Shown here piece by piece: positions 1 through 9,236 of a stretch of DNA of 64,000 nucleotides (positions within the stretch are counted from its first letter, which is position 1; each line of letters starts with the position of its first letter). The stretch comes from FEN-1219 sp035548835. GTDB taxonomy: Bacteria > Pseudomonadota > Gammaproteobacteria > Steroidobacterales > Rariloculaceae. Under the pieces are notes generated by a model. That model saw only the letters and a program-made list of their open reading frames with translations, had not been told where the DNA came from and did not search any database. The DNA is taken from assembly GCA_035548835.1 (NCBI GenBank), contig DASZSB010000094.1, positions 5,757 to 69,756 of the forward strand. Reading direction: 5' to 3'. The position numbers and the translations under genes were made by a program.

Positions 1-205
1 CCCAGCGGTACACGGCGCCGTTGAACGCCTCGCCGCCGTCGAACACCAGGTGCTTGAACACGAAGAGCGACAGCACGAACGACACGGCCACGCCCAGGAT
101 CGTGACCCAGTGGGCCCCTGCCCGGCCGATCCCGCGGCCGAACAGGCCCGCGATGGCGGAGGCGATCAGCGGCGCGAGGACGATGGCGAGATAGATCTTT
201 TCCAC
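1..205 (-). CDS. nuoL: NADH-quinone oxidoreductase subunit L, 5' fragment
   Basis: Only the first 68 codons are present; the gene leaves the window at its left edge. NuoL is the distal antiporter-like membrane subunit of respiratory complex I and takes part in proton pumping. The visible N-terminus (EKIYLAIVLAPLIASAIAG, then a second hydrophobic stretch) has the pair of starting membrane helices expected of NuoL. It begins with GTG two bases after the nuoK stop, so it is cotranscribed and probably translationally coupled. Identity rests on this short segment plus its position directly after nuoK, where nuoL always lies in nuo operons. Confidence 0.9.
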   Translation of the reverse strand, partial: MEKIYLAIVLAPLIASAIAGLFGRGIGRAGAHWVTILGVAVSFVLSLFVFKHLVFDGGEAFNGAVYRW

Positions 206-207
206 GC

Positions 208-516
208 TCAGCCCTTCAGTCTGTCGAGCTCTTCGACGTTGATGCTGCGCGTGTTGCGGAACAGCACCACGAGAATCGCGAGACCGATGGCGGCTTCCGC
301 AGCGGCCACCGTCAGGATGAAGAACACGAACACCTGCCCGAGCGTGTCGTTCAGCATCCGCGAGAACGCGATGAAGTTGAAATTCACCGCGAGCAACATG
401 AGCTCGATGCACATCAGCAGCAGGATCACGTTCTTGCGGTTGATGAAGATGCCGGCGACGGCGAGGCTGAACAGCACCGCCGCGAGCACGAGGTAATGCG
501 CCGTGGTGATGATCAT
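208..516 (-). CDS. nuoK: NADH-quinone oxidoreductase subunit K
   Basis: Small membrane subunit of complex I, 102 residues, the usual family length. Three hydrophobic helices are visible, and the second and third carry the conserved acidic residues of the proton path (CIELMLLAVN and AAAEAAIGLAI). The N-terminus with the GIFINRKNVILLLMCIELM block is typical of NuoK. ATG start; the first bases overlap the nuoJ stop as ATGA, giving tight translational coupling. It sits between nuoJ and nuoL as in nearly all nuo operons. Confidence 0.98.
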   Translation of the reverse strand: MIITTAHYLVLAAVLFSLAVAGIFINRKNVILLLMCIELMLLAVNFNFIAFSRMLNDTLGQVFVFFILTVAAAEAAIGLAILVVLFRNTRSINVEELDRLKG

Positions 517-1115
517 TGTTCCTTGCTCGCCTCGAGCTTGACGATACGTACCCGGTCCTCGCGCCGGACGCTCACCTGCTTGCCGATATCCTGCACCTTG
601 AGGCCGGGCCGGCGGCGCATCGTGAGCGTGATGGCCGCGACGATCGCGAGCAGCAGGATCACCGATGCGATCTCGAACGCGTAGACGTGCTGCGTGTACA
701 GCACCTGACCCAGGGCCTTCGTGTTGCTGTAGCCGGCCGGGTTCGGCTCCGGCGTCGTCAGGAACTTCAGTCCCTGGCTCCTGAACCAGATGACGTGTGC
801 GATCTCGACGACGACCACGAGCGCGACGACGACGCCGAGCGGCAGGTAGCGCGTGAAACCGCGACGCAGCTCCTCGGTATTGATGTCGAGCATCATGACC
901 ACGAACAGGAACAGCACCATGACGGCGCCGACATAGACCAGCACGAGCGCAATGGCCAGGAACTCGGCTTCGGCCAGCAGCCACAGAGCTGCGCTCTGCA
1001 CGAAGGCCAGCACGAGGAACAACGCCGAATGCACGGGGTTGCGCGTCGTGATGACGCCGATGGCGGCCACGATCAGCACGGCCGCAAACGCGTAAAACAG
1101 CACCCCGGTAATCAA
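513..1115 (-). CDS. nuoJ: NADH-quinone oxidoreductase subunit J
   Basis: Membrane subunit of complex I, 200 residues, with about five hydrophobic helices in the first 160 residues and a charged C-terminal tail. The stretch NPVHSALFLVLAF and the following LVYVGAVMVLFLFVVMMLD are family hallmarks. The start is TTG, chosen because the first residues (ITGVLFYAFAAVL) align with the usual NuoJ N-terminus and no in-frame ATG lies nearby; the ribosome site before it is weak. The stop overlaps the nuoK start by four bases. It follows nuoI after a 28-base gap. Confidence 0.97.
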   Translation of the reverse strand: MITGVLFYAFAAVLIVAAIGVITTRNPVHSALFLVLAFVQSAALWLLAEAEFLAIALVLVYVGAVMVLFLFVVMMLDINTEELRRGFTRYLPLGVVVALVVVVEIAHVIWFRSQGLKFLTTPEPNPAGYSNTKALGQVLYTQHVYAFEIASVILLLAIVAAITLTMRRRPGLKVQDIGKQVSVRREDRVRIVKLEASKEQ

Positions 1116-1143
1116 GACGGCGTGTCCTTGTTCTCGTTCGTTA

Positions 1144-1623
1144 CTATCGGTACGCGGCGTCGGCCGCCTTGTCCGCCGCGATCATGGCTTCGTACTTGTC
1201 GCCGATCGCGAGCAGCTTGTCCTTGGTCATGATGTTCTCGCCGCGCGCTTCCATGTGGTACTCGTGGATGCGGGTCTCGACGATGGCATCGACCGGGCAG
1301 GCCTCCTCGCAGAAGCCGCAGTAGATGCACTTGAAGAGATCGATGTCGTAGCGCGACGTGCGGCGCGTGCCATCCGGTCCCACCGAGCTCTCGATCGTGA
1401 TGGCGAGCGCGGGGCACACGGCCTCGCACAGCTTGCACGCGATGCAGCGCTCCTGGCCGTTCGGGTAGCGGCGCAGCGCATGCAGGCCGCGAAAACGCGG
1501 CGACTGCGGAGTCTTCTCCTCCGGATACTGCACCGTGATCTTCTTCGTAAAGAGCCGCTTGAGCGTGAGGCTCATGCCTCCGAGCAGCTCCGTCATCGCG
1601 AACGTCTTGATCAGGTTTTGCAT
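1144..1623 (-). CDS. nuoI: NADH-quinone oxidoreductase subunit I (two [4Fe-4S] clusters)
   Basis: Peripheral-arm iron-sulfur subunit that carries electrons through clusters N6a and N6b towards NuoB. 159 residues from the ATG chosen here. The two ferredoxin motifs are intact: CIACKLCEAVCP and CIYCGFCEEACP. A TTG two codons upstream is in frame, but the AAGGA ribosome site is correctly spaced only for the ATG at 1623. It starts just after nuoH ends, so the two are coupled. Family length and motifs leave little doubt. Confidence 0.98.
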   Translation of the reverse strand: MQNLIKTFAMTELLGGMSLTLKRLFTKKITVQYPEEKTPQSPRFRGLHALRRYPNGQERCIACKLCEAVCPALAITIESSVGPDGTRRTSRYDIDLFKCIYCGFCEEACPVDAIVETRIHEYHMEARGENIMTKDKLLAIGDKYEAMIAADKAADAAYR

Positions 1624-1633
1624 GGCCAATCCT

Positions 1634-2695
1634 TTACGCCTGCGCCCACGGGCCGACTTTGAGCGTCACCAGCACGCCTTCCACGGCGAGCCACACGATC
1701 GTGACCGGAATCAGCACCTTCCACCCGAGGCGCATGATCTGGTCGTAGCGGTAGCGCGGAAACGTGGCGCGCAGCCACAGGAACATGAAGCAGAAGATCA
1801 GCATCTTCAGCACCAGCCAACCCACGCTGGGCGCCGCGAGCAGCGTACCCTCGAGGCCCGGGATGCCGGCGAACGGCGACAGCCAGCCGCCGCAGAAGAA
1901 GATCGCGGTCAGCGCCGTGATCAGGATCATGTTGGCGTATTCAGCCAGGAAGAACAGGCCGAACGCGATGCCGGAGTACTCCACGTGGAACCCGGCCACG
2001 ATCTCCGACTCGCCCTCCGCCACGTCGAACGGCGCGCGGTTCGTCTCGGCCACACCGGCGATGAAGTACACGACGAACAGCGGAAACAGCGGGAGCCAGA
2101 ACCAGCCGAACAGCGTGCCGCCGGCCTGCGCGTGCACGATCTCGCCGAGATTCAGGCTGCCGCCGGCCATCAGCACGCCGACGAGCGCGAAGCCCATGGC
2201 GATCTCGTAGGCCACGATCTGCGCCGCGGAGCGCATGGCACCGAGGAACGAGTACTTCGAGTTCGACGACCAGCCCGCCAGGATCACGCCGTACACGCCG
2301 AGCGAGGTCAGCGACAGCACGTACAAGAGGCCCGCGTCGATGTTCGCGATGACGAACGTATCGTTCATCGGCACGACGGCCCACACCGCGAAGGCGGGAA
2401 TCAGCGCGAGACACGGAGCCAGCAGGAACAGGAACTTGTTCGCCTTCGTCGGGATCACGATCTCCTTCAGGAGCATCTTGATCACGTCGGCGAACGGCTG
2501 CAGCAACCCCTTCCAGCCGACGCGGTTCGGTCCCATGCGCACGTGCATCCACGCCAGGATCTTGCGTTCCCAGTACGTGAAATACGCCACGCCGAGAATC
2601 AGCGGCACGAGCACGACGACGATCTTCAGCACGCTGACGATCACGAGCTGCAGCTCGGGCGGCAGCGAGTTCCAGAGCTCGATGGCCGCGTTCAT
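1634..2695 (-). CDS. nuoH: NADH-quinone oxidoreductase subunit H
   Basis: Membrane subunit that forms much of the quinone-binding cavity at the junction of the two arms of complex I. 353 residues with about eight to nine hydrophobic helices. The conserved cytoplasmic loop GVAETNRAPFDVAEGESEIV, which lines the quinone channel, is intact, as is YWERKILAWMHVRMGPNRVG near the N-terminus. The ATG overlaps the nuoG stop as ATGA, the same coupling arrangement seen at nuoD/nuoE, nuoF/nuoG and nuoJ/nuoK. Confidence 0.98.
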   Translation of the reverse strand: MNAAIELWNSLPPELQLVIVSVLKIVVVLVPLILGVAYFTYWERKILAWMHVRMGPNRVGWKGLLQPFADVIKMLLKEIVIPTKANKFLFLLAPCLALIPAFAVWAVVPMNDTFVIANIDAGLLYVLSLTSLGVYGVILAGWSSNSKYSFLGAMRSAAQIVAYEIAMGFALVGVLMAGGSLNLGEIVHAQAGGTLFGWFWLPLFPLFVVYFIAGVAETNRAPFDVAEGESEIVAGFHVEYSGIAFGLFFLAEYANMILITALTAIFFCGGWLSPFAGIPGLEGTLLAAPSVGWLVLKMLIFCFMFLWLRATFPRYRYDQIMRLGWKVLIPVTIVWLAVEGVLVTLKVGPWAQA

Positions 2696-4944
2696 ACGCC
2701 GCCTCGCAGGCTGCCCTTCGCGAGCGCGGTCGCCTGCAGCGCCGCGGAACGACGCACGACGGCATCGATCGCGTAGATGGGCACGTCGAGCTCTGCAGCC
2801 GCGACCGCGGAGGCGCCGCCGACGACCGCGAACGAGCCGCGATACACGGTGTCGCCGGGCTGCGGATCCTTGGCAGCGCCGAGCTCGTGCTCCAGCGCCG
2901 CGGCCACGTCGCTCGGCGTTCGGTAATCGCACGCCGGCATGTCGAGCTCGTTGCCGAGCACGCGCAGCACGCGCCAGCCGGGCCGCGCGTCGCCGGGCAG
3001 GTCCGCCACGGCGTCGAAGCTCTGCCAGCGCCCTTCGGCGTTCACGAACGTGCCCGCCGTCTCGGCGAACGTGGCGGTCGGCAGCAGGATGTCGGCGACG
3101 TCGAGCAACTCGTCCGTGACATAGGGAGTGAAGCAGACGACGGCGGCCGAGCGCAGCGCGGTCAGCGCCGCAGCACCGTTCGCCAGATCCTTGCCGGGCT
3201 CGATGCCGAACAGGATGTACGCCTTGCGTGGCGAGCTCAGCATGGACTGTGCGTCCAGGCCCGCGTGGGCCAGGCTCCTGCCGCCCACTCCGCGGTGCGG
3301 CAGTGCGCCCGCGAGCGCAGCGCCCACGGCGTTCGCACCCTCGCTCAGATAACCGAGCGCGGCGCCCGTCAGATCCGCCAAGGCGGCCGCGAGCGCACGG
3401 AGCTCCGCGTACTGCGGATGCCGCTGCGCGATCTGGCCGAGCAGCACGAGTCCCGGCTGCCGCGCGAGCGTCGCGGCCGCCGCGCGATGGGCGTCGGTGA
3501 CGGTTGCGCCGGCGCTCGAACGCTCGACGTGGGAAGGCACGGTCTTGCCCGCCGCGCTCGCCGCGGCGGCCAGCACGCCCGCGAGATTCGCGACCAGCGC
3601 ATCGCCCGCGACGTAGGCCGCGGTCTTGAAGTGATATTCGTATTCGGCCGGGTTCACGAACGCGACGCTCGCGCCCTTGCGCGCGGCCTTGCGCACGCGG
3701 TGTGCGACGATCGGCACCTCCATGCGCAGGTTCGAGCCGACGACGAGGATGCCCTGCCGCGTCTCGATGTCCGCGATGCTGCAACCGAGCACCGGCGCCA
3801 CGGGATCCGCCGCCTGATCGCGGAAATCGCGCTGACGCAGCCGATGATCGATGCTGTTGCTGCCGAGGTGGCGCGTGATTCTCCCGAGCAGATACTGCTC
3901 CTCGACCGTGGCGCTCGGCGACACGAGCGTGCCGAGCGCATCGCCGCCGCCCTTCGTGGCGCCCTTCAGCGCGGCGACGGTGGCCACGAGTGCGTCCTGC
4001 CACGAGACCTCGAGCCACTGGCCGTTGCGCTTGACGCGCGGCTTGTCGAGGCGGTCGTTGCTGTAGACGCCGTAGCAGCCGAAGCGATCGCGATCCGCAA
4101 TCCAGGCTTCGTTGATGGCCTCGTTGTCGCGCGGCACGACGCGGCGCAGCTTGCCGCGCAGCACGTGCGCGTACAGGTTGCTGCCGGCGCAGTCGTGCGG
4201 GCTCACGATCGGCTTCGCCGTCATCTCCCACGCCCGCGCGTTGTAGCGGAACGGTTTGTTGTTGAGCGCGCCGACCGGGCACAGATCGATGATGTTGCCC
4301 GACATCTCGTGATCGACGCTCTTCTCGATGTAGGTGCCGATCTCGGAGCGGTCGCTGCGGAACGTGGTGCCGAGCTCCTGGATGCCAGCGATTTCCTGGC
4401 CGAACCGCACGCAGCGCGTGCAGTGGATGCAGCGCGTCATGTCGGTGCTGACCAGCGGTCCCAGGTTCTTGTCCTTCACGATGCGCTTGCGCTCGGTGTA
4501 GCGCGACACGCCGCGGCCGAAGCCCATCGCAAGATCCTGCAGCTCGCACTCCCCGCCCTGATCGCAGATCGGGCAGTCGAGCGGGTGGTTGATCAGCAGA
4601 AACTCCATCGTCGCCTTCTGGGCCGAGATGGCGCGCTTGCTCTTCGTGAAGATCTTCATGCCCTCGGCGACCGGCGTGGCGCAGGCCGGCAGCGGCTTCG
4701 GCGCCTTCTCGACCTCGACGAGGCACATGCGGCAGTTGGCCGCGATCGTGAGCTTCGGGTGGTAGCAGAACCGCGGCACGTAGATATCGGCCGCGTCCGT
4801 CACTTCGATGATCATCTGGCCCTTGCGGGCCTTCAAGGGAACGCCGTTGACCTCGACGTTGACGACGTTCGGGTCGGCCGGCGGCGCAGCGGCGGCCGGC
4901 GCGCCGGCGGCGGGCGGTGGAACGTTCGACGCGGGCGTGCTCAT
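2692..4944 (-). CDS. nuoG: NADH-quinone oxidoreductase subunit G
   Basis: Large iron-sulfur subunit of the peripheral arm, 750 residues. The N-terminal 20 residues are rich in Ala and Pro and precede a [2Fe-2S] ferredoxin domain with CRMC near residue 65. Next come the His-Cys3 cluster motif HPLDCPICDQGGECELQD and a [4Fe-4S] motif CIHCTRC. The rest is the molybdopterin-oxidoreductase-like domain, which in NuoG binds no molybdenum. It overlaps nuoF (upstream) and nuoH (downstream) by four bases each. The extra Ala/Pro-rich leader is not needed for cluster binding, and its role is unknown. Confidence 0.97.
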   Translation of the reverse strand: MSTPASNVPPPAAGAPAAAAPPADPNVVNVEVNGVPLKARKGQMIIEVTDAADIYVPRFCYHPKLTIAANCRMCLVEVEKAPKPLPACATPVAEGMKIFTKSKRAISAQKATMEFLLINHPLDCPICDQGGECELQDLAMGFGRGVSRYTERKRIVKDKNLGPLVSTDMTRCIHCTRCVRFGQEIAGIQELGTTFRSDRSEIGTYIEKSVDHEMSGNIIDLCPVGALNNKPFRYNARAWEMTAKPIVSPHDCAGSNLYAHVLRGKLRRVVPRDNEAINEAWIADRDRFGCYGVYSNDRLDKPRVKRNGQWLEVSWQDALVATVAALKGATKGGGDALGTLVSPSATVEEQYLLGRITRHLGSNSIDHRLRQRDFRDQAADPVAPVLGCSIADIETRQGILVVGSNLRMEVPIVAHRVRKAARKGASVAFVNPAEYEYHFKTAAYVAGDALVANLAGVLAAAASAAGKTVPSHVERSSAGATVTDAHRAAAATLARQPGLVLLGQIAQRHPQYAELRALAAALADLTGAALGYLSEGANAVGAALAGALPHRGVGGRSLAHAGLDAQSMLSSPRKAYILFGIEPGKDLANGAAALTALRSAAVVCFTPYVTDELLDVADILLPTATFAETAGTFVNAEGRWQSFDAVADLPGDARPGWRVLRVLGNELDMPACDYRTPSDVAAALEHELGAAKDPQPGDTVYRGSFAVVGGASAVAAAELDVPIYAIDAVVRRSAALQATALAKGSLRGGV

Positions 4945-6251
4945 GCGGCCACCTGCGGCAGGTCGTCCACGATGCTCCGGCCCTTGTTCTCGACCATGTA
5001 CTCGAACTCGTGGCGGAAGTGCTTGATGAAGCTCTGCACGGGCCACGCGGCGGCGTCGCCGAGCGCGCAGATCGTGTGGCCTTCGATCTTGTTGGCGACG
5101 TCGACCAGCATGTCGATGTCCGCCTTCGTGCCCTTGCCGTCGATGATGCGGTCGAGCACGCGGTGCAGCCAGCCCGTGCCCTCGCGGCACGGCGTGCATT
5201 GCCCGCACGACTCGGCGTGGTAGAAGCGCGCGAGCCTGCGCAGCGTCTTGACCATGCACGTGGTCTCGTCCATCACGATCGTGGCGCAGGTGCCGAGCCC
5301 CGAGCCCGCCGCGCGGATCGTGTCGAAGTCCATCGTGAGCGTCATCATCTTCTCGGCCGGCACCACCGGGCAGGAGGATCCACCCGGGATCACGGCCTTG
5401 AGCTTCCGGCCACCGCGCACTCCGCCCGCAATCTCGAGCAGCTCGGGGAACGGAATGCCGAGAGGCAGCTCGTAGTTGCCGGGCTTCGCGACGTGACCCG
5501 ACATCGAGAAGATGGCGGTGCCACCCGAGCCCTTCACGCCAAGGTCCGCGAACCACTGCGCGCCCTTGCGCAGGATGGTCGGGATCGACGCGATGCTCTG
5601 GGTGTTGTTGATCGTGGTGGGCTGACCGTACAGACCGAAGTTGGCCGGGAACGGCGGCTTGAAGCGCGGCTTGCCCTGCTTGCCTTCGAGCGATTCCAGC
5701 AGCGCGGTTTCCTCGCCGCAGATGTAGGCGCCGGCGCCGACGAACGTGTAGATGTCCTGATCGATGCCGGAACCCTGGATGTTCTTGCCGAGCAGTCCCG
5801 CGGCATAGGCTTCCTTCAGCGCGGCCTCGAAGCGCGGGATCGGCTCGTCCATGAACTCGCCGCGGATGTAGTTGTAGGCCACGGTCGCGCCGATGGCGTA
5901 GCTCTCGAGCGCGAGTCCCTCGACGAGCGCGTGCGGGTTGAAGCGCAGGATGTCGCGGTCGTGGCAGGTGCCGGGCTCGCTCTCGTCGGAGTTGCAGACC
6001 AGGTACTTCTGCATCGGCGCCGTGCGCGGCATGAAGCTCATCTTCACGCCCGTCGGGAAACCCGCGCCGCCGCGGCCGCGCAGGCCCGACTTCTTGACCT
6101 CTTCGATGATCGCGTCGCGCGTGAGCTCCCCACGCAGCACCTTCTGCCAGGATTCGTAGCCGCCGATCTTGCGATAGTTCTCGAGCGAGTACGGCTCTTT
6201 GTCGAACTTCAGCGTTTCGTAGCAGACGAGGTTTGTCGGTCGCGCAGCCAC
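4941..6251 (-). CDS. nuoF: NADH-quinone oxidoreductase subunit F (NADH/FMN binding)
   Basis: Subunit that oxidises NADH at FMN and passes electrons to cluster N3. 436 residues. The glycine-rich nucleotide site GLRGRGGAGFPTG lies near residue 55. The second glycine-rich block YICGEETALLESLEG and the [4Fe-4S] motif ESCGQCTPCREG in the C-terminal third are intact. The start is GTG (residues AARPTNLVCYE). Its stop overlaps the nuoG start by four bases, and nuoE ends five bases upstream. Confidence 0.98.
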   Translation of the reverse strand: MAARPTNLVCYETLKFDKEPYSLENYRKIGGYESWQKVLRGELTRDAIIEEVKKSGLRGRGGAGFPTGVKMSFMPRTAPMQKYLVCNSDESEPGTCHDRDILRFNPHALVEGLALESYAIGATVAYNYIRGEFMDEPIPRFEAALKEAYAAGLLGKNIQGSGIDQDIYTFVGAGAYICGEETALLESLEGKQGKPRFKPPFPANFGLYGQPTTINNTQSIASIPTILRKGAQWFADLGVKGSGGTAIFSMSGHVAKPGNYELPLGIPFPELLEIAGGVRGGRKLKAVIPGGSSCPVVPAEKMMTLTMDFDTIRAAGSGLGTCATIVMDETTCMVKTLRRLARFYHAESCGQCTPCREGTGWLHRVLDRIIDGKGTKADIDMLVDVANKIEGHTICALGDAAAWPVQSFIKHFRHEFEYMVENKGRSIVDDLPQVAA

Positions 6252-6255
6252 TGCC

Positions 6256-6762
6256 CTAGTCCTTCACAGCGTCGAGAATCTCGTCGATCTTCTTCGGCGT
6301 CAGATTCTCGTGGTAGACGTGGTCGACCATCATCATGGGCGCGCCGCAGCACGCCGCGAGACATTCTTCTTCGACCTTGAGATAGAACTTGCCGTCCGAC
6401 GTGCTCTGCCCCGCCTTGATGCCGAGCTTCTTCTCGACGTACGCGAGGATGTCGTCGCCGCCGCACAGCATGCAGGAGATGTTCGTGCACACGGAGATGC
6501 TGTGCCGGCCCACGGGCTTCGTCTCGAACATCGAGTAGAACGAGGCCACTTCGAAGACCTGGATCGGCGGCAGCTTCAGGTACTCGGCGACGGCCGTCAT
6601 GAGCTCGGGCGTGAGGTACCCCTTGTTCTCGTGCTGAACGGCATGCAGCGCGCCGATCACGGCCGAGCGCTGCCGGCCCGGCGGGAACTTCGCGACCCAA
6701 TGGTCGATCTCCTCGCGCACGTGCGCGGACAGGAGGCCATTGCTGCTCGAGTGCTCGCTCAT
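6256..6762 (-). CDS. nuoE: NADH-quinone oxidoreductase subunit E ([2Fe-2S])
   Basis: Thioredoxin-fold subunit of the NADH-oxidising module that holds cluster N1a. 168 residues. The four cluster cysteines occur in CTNISCMLCGG and EECLAACCGAPMM, the usual C-x4-C ... C-x3-C arrangement of the family. The N-terminal helical part (EEIDHWVAKFPPGRQRSAVIGAL) is also typical. The start overlaps the nuoD stop by four bases, and the stop lies four bases before the nuoF GTG. Confidence 0.98.
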   Translation of the reverse strand: MSEHSSSNGLLSAHVREEIDHWVAKFPPGRQRSAVIGALHAVQHENKGYLTPELMTAVAEYLKLPPIQVFEVASFYSMFETKPVGRHSISVCTNISCMLCGGDDILAYVEKKLGIKAGQSTSDGKFYLKVEEECLAACCGAPMMMVDHVYHENLTPKKIDEILDAVKD

Positions 6763-8012
6763 CGGTCGATCTCGCCGAACACGATGTCCTGCGTGCCGAT
6801 CACGGCGACGACGTCGGCCAGCATGTGGCCCACGACCATCTCGTTCAACGCCGACAGGTGGGCGAAGCCGGGTGCGCGCACCTTGAGCCGGTACGGCTTG
6901 TTGGAGCCGTCCGACACGAGATACACGCCGAACTCACCCTTGGGGTGCTCCACCGCCGCGTAGGCTTCGCCTTCCGGAACGTTGTAGCCCTCGGTGAAGA
7001 GTTTGAAGTGGTGGATCAGGGACTCCATGTCGTCCTTCATCTCGATCCGCCGGGGCGGCGCCACTTTGTGGTCCTCGATCATCACGGGACCCGGGTTCGC
7101 CTTAAGCCAGTCCACGCACTGTTTGATGATGCGATTCGATTGGCGCATCTCCTCGACGCGCACGAGGTAGCGGTCGTAGCAGTCGCCGTTCACGCCGACG
7201 GGGATGTCGAAGTCGAGGTTCGCGTAGACCTCGTAGGGCTGCTTCTTGCGCAGGTCCCAGGCGATGCCGGAGCCGCGCAGCATCGGGCCGGAGAAGCCGA
7301 GCTGCATCGCTCGCTCCGGCGATACGACGCCGATGTTGACCGTGCGCTGCTTCCAGATGCGGTTGTCCGTCAGCAGCGTCTCGTACTCGTCGACGTTCTT
7401 CGGGAAGCGCTTCGTGAAGTCGTCGATGAAGTCGAGCAGCGAGCCGCTGCGCGCGGCGTTCATCCCCTCTATCTCTTTCGCGCTACGACCGGGTGCCGGC
7501 TGGTACTTCGGCATGCGCTCGGGCAGGTCGCGATAGACCCCACCGGGCCGGTAGTACGTGGCGTGCATGCGCGTGCCGGAGACCGCCTCGTAGCAGTCCA
7601 TGAGGTCTTCGCGCTCGCGGAAGCAGTACAGGAACATGGCCATCGCACCGATGTCGAGGCCGTGCGCGCCGAGCCACATCAGGTGGTTCAGAATGCGTGT
7701 TATCTCGTCGAACATCACGCGGATGTACTGCGCCCGCAGCGGCGGCGTGATGCCGAGCAGCCGTTCGATCGCGAGCACGTAGCCATGCTCGTTGCACATC
7801 ATCGAGACGTAATCGAGCCGGTCCATGTAGCCGATCGACTGATTGAACGGCTTGCTCTCGGCCAGCTTCTCCGTGGCGCGATGCAGCAGACCGACGTGCG
7901 GATCGGCTTTCTGGATGACTTCGCCGTCCATTTCGAGCACGAGGCGCAGCACGCCGTGCGCAGCCGGATGCTGCGGACCGAAGTTCAGAGTGAAGTTTTG
8001 AATCTCAGGCAT
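6759..8012 (-). CDS. nuoD: NADH-quinone oxidoreductase subunit D
   Basis: The 49-kDa type subunit, related to the large subunit of [NiFe] hydrogenases, which forms one wall of the quinone site. 417 residues. The N-terminal GPQHPAAHGVLRL carries the conserved His near the quinone head group, and the C-terminus ends with the typical DIVFGEIDR. NuoC and NuoD are separate proteins here, unlike the fused NuoCD of Escherichia coli. Its start overlaps the nuoC stop by eight bases. Confidence 0.98.
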   Translation of the reverse strand: MPEIQNFTLNFGPQHPAAHGVLRLVLEMDGEVIQKADPHVGLLHRATEKLAESKPFNQSIGYMDRLDYVSMMCNEHGYVLAIERLLGITPPLRAQYIRVMFDEITRILNHLMWLGAHGLDIGAMAMFLYCFREREDLMDCYEAVSGTRMHATYYRPGGVYRDLPERMPKYQPAPGRSAKEIEGMNAARSGSLLDFIDDFTKRFPKNVDEYETLLTDNRIWKQRTVNIGVVSPERAMQLGFSGPMLRGSGIAWDLRKKQPYEVYANLDFDIPVGVNGDCYDRYLVRVEEMRQSNRIIKQCVDWLKANPGPVMIEDHKVAPPRRIEMKDDMESLIHHFKLFTEGYNVPEGEAYAAVEHPKGEFGVYLVSDGSNKPYRLKVRAPGFAHLSALNEMVVGHMLADVVAVIGTQDIVFGEIDR

Positions 8013-8733
8013 TGCCCGGATCCTTGAGATCGGCCTGGTAGCGGTTGTCGTCGCGAATGACTTTCGGCACCAGCGTCCGCGGCTCGATGCTGACGGGCTC
8101 GTACACGACGCGGCCCTGCTCCGGGTCGTAACGCATCTCGACGTTGCCGGTCAGCGGGAAGTCCTTGCGGAACGGGTGGCCGATGAAGCCGTAGTCGGTC
8201 AGCAGGCGGCGCAGATCCGGGTGACCACGGAACAGGATGCCATAGAGGTCGAAGGCCTCGCGCTCGAACCAGTCGGCGGAGTTCCACACGGGGTGCACCG
8301 AATCGACGATGGGCCGCTCGTCGCTCGCACAGAACGTCTTCAGACGCAGCCGCGCGTTGTGCGTGATCGACAGCAGGTGGTACACGACGGCAAAGCGTCC
8401 CGCGGGCTTGTAGCCGATCGGATCGATGTCGTCGACGGGCGGCGCGACACCGCGGAACGCGCCGCGGCTGAAGCCTGTGCCCGTCGCGCTCTCCGTCTGC
8501 CACTCGTCGCGGCCGTAGGCCTGATAGTCGACGCCGCAGACGTCCATGAGCATTTCGAACCTGAGCTCCGGCGCGTCGCGCAGCGTGCGCGCGACCTCGA
8601 GCAGGTCCGCCGGCGCCACCTTGTAGCCGAGCTCGGCCGTGCTCGTCGGCAGACGCTCGACACGGGCGCCGAGCTTGCCCTCGACTGCGGCGGCCAGCGC
8701 CGCGTACTTCGGAGTGAGGTCCCTCTGCTGCAT
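8005..8733 (-). CDS. nuoC: NADH-quinone oxidoreductase subunit C
   Basis: The 30-kDa type subunit of the complex I peripheral arm, 242 residues, with no redox centre. The family signature ERExFDLYGIxFxGHPDLRRLLTDY is clear around residue 160, followed by GHPFRKDFPLTG. An insertion of about 25 residues after residue 75 (TESATGTGFSRG and following) makes it somewhat longer than minimal NuoC. ATG start at 8733 shares one base with the nuoB stop (TGATG). The open frame extends further upstream through nuoB, but only this ATG fits the family N-terminus. Confidence 0.97.
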   Translation of the reverse strand: MQQRDLTPKYAALAAAVEGKLGARVERLPTSTAELGYKVAPADLLEVARTLRDAPELRFEMLMDVCGVDYQAYGRDEWQTESATGTGFSRGAFRGVAPPVDDIDPIGYKPAGRFAVVYHLLSITHNARLRLKTFCASDERPIVDSVHPVWNSADWFEREAFDLYGILFRGHPDLRRLLTDYGFIGHPFRKDFPLTGNVEMRYDPEQGRVVYEPVSIEPRTLVPKVIRDDNRYQADLKDPGNA

Positions 8734-9236
8734 CAGCGCGCGATCGTCTGGGTGCGCCGGATCTTCTGTTGCAGCTGAATGATGCCGAACAGCAGGGCTT
8801 CCGCCGTCGGCGGGCAGCCGGGCACGTACACGTCCACGGGCACGATGCGATCGCAGCCGCGAACCACCGAATACGAATAGTGATAGTAGCCGCCGCCGTT
8901 GGCGCACGAGCCCATCGAGATGACCCAGCGGGGCTCGGGCATCTGGTCGTACACCTTGCGCAGCGCCGGTGCCATCTTGTTGACCAGAGTGCCCGCCACG
9001 ATCATGACGTCGGACTGGCGCGGACTCGGGCGGAAGATGACTCCGAAGCGGTCGAGGTCGTAACGCGACGCGCCGGCGTGCATCATCTCGACCGCGCAAC
9101 AGGCCAGCCCGAACGTGACCGGCCACAGCGAGCCCGTGCGGGCCCAGTTCATCAGCGCGTCGACCTGGGTGACGAAGAAGCCCTTCTCCATCACCTCCGA
9201 CACGTTGATCGGTGAATTCTCGACGCTCAGTCCCAC
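8733..9236 (-). CDS. nuoB: NADH-quinone oxidoreductase subunit B (cluster N2)
   Basis: Carries [4Fe-4S] cluster N2, the last electron donor to quinone. 167 residues. The ligand pattern is complete: tandem cysteines in FGLACCAVEMM, then GSCANGGG, then VPGCPPTAEALL. I chose the GTG at 9236 because an AGGGAG ribosome site precedes it at proper spacing. This makes the gene overlap the end of nuoA by ten bases. A later in-frame ATG (MEKGFFVTQ) would drop 18 residues and is a less likely start. Confidence 0.97.
   Translation of the reverse strand: MGLSVENSPINVSEVMEKGFFVTQVDALMNWARTGSLWPVTFGLACCAVEMMHAGASRYDLDRFGVIFRPSPRQSDVMIVAGTLVNKMAPALRKVYDQMPEPRWVISMGSCANGGGYYHYSYSVVRGCDRIVPVDVYVPGCPPTAEALLFGIIQLQQKIRRTQTIAR

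Noticed and set aside
2887..5223. Long open reading frame on the plus strand opposite nuoG and nuoF
   Set aside because: High G+C composition keeps antisense frames open; the predicted protein has no recognisable domain and lies wholly opposite well-supported genes. The same applies to other long antisense frames, for example opposite ftsH, carB and dnaX.
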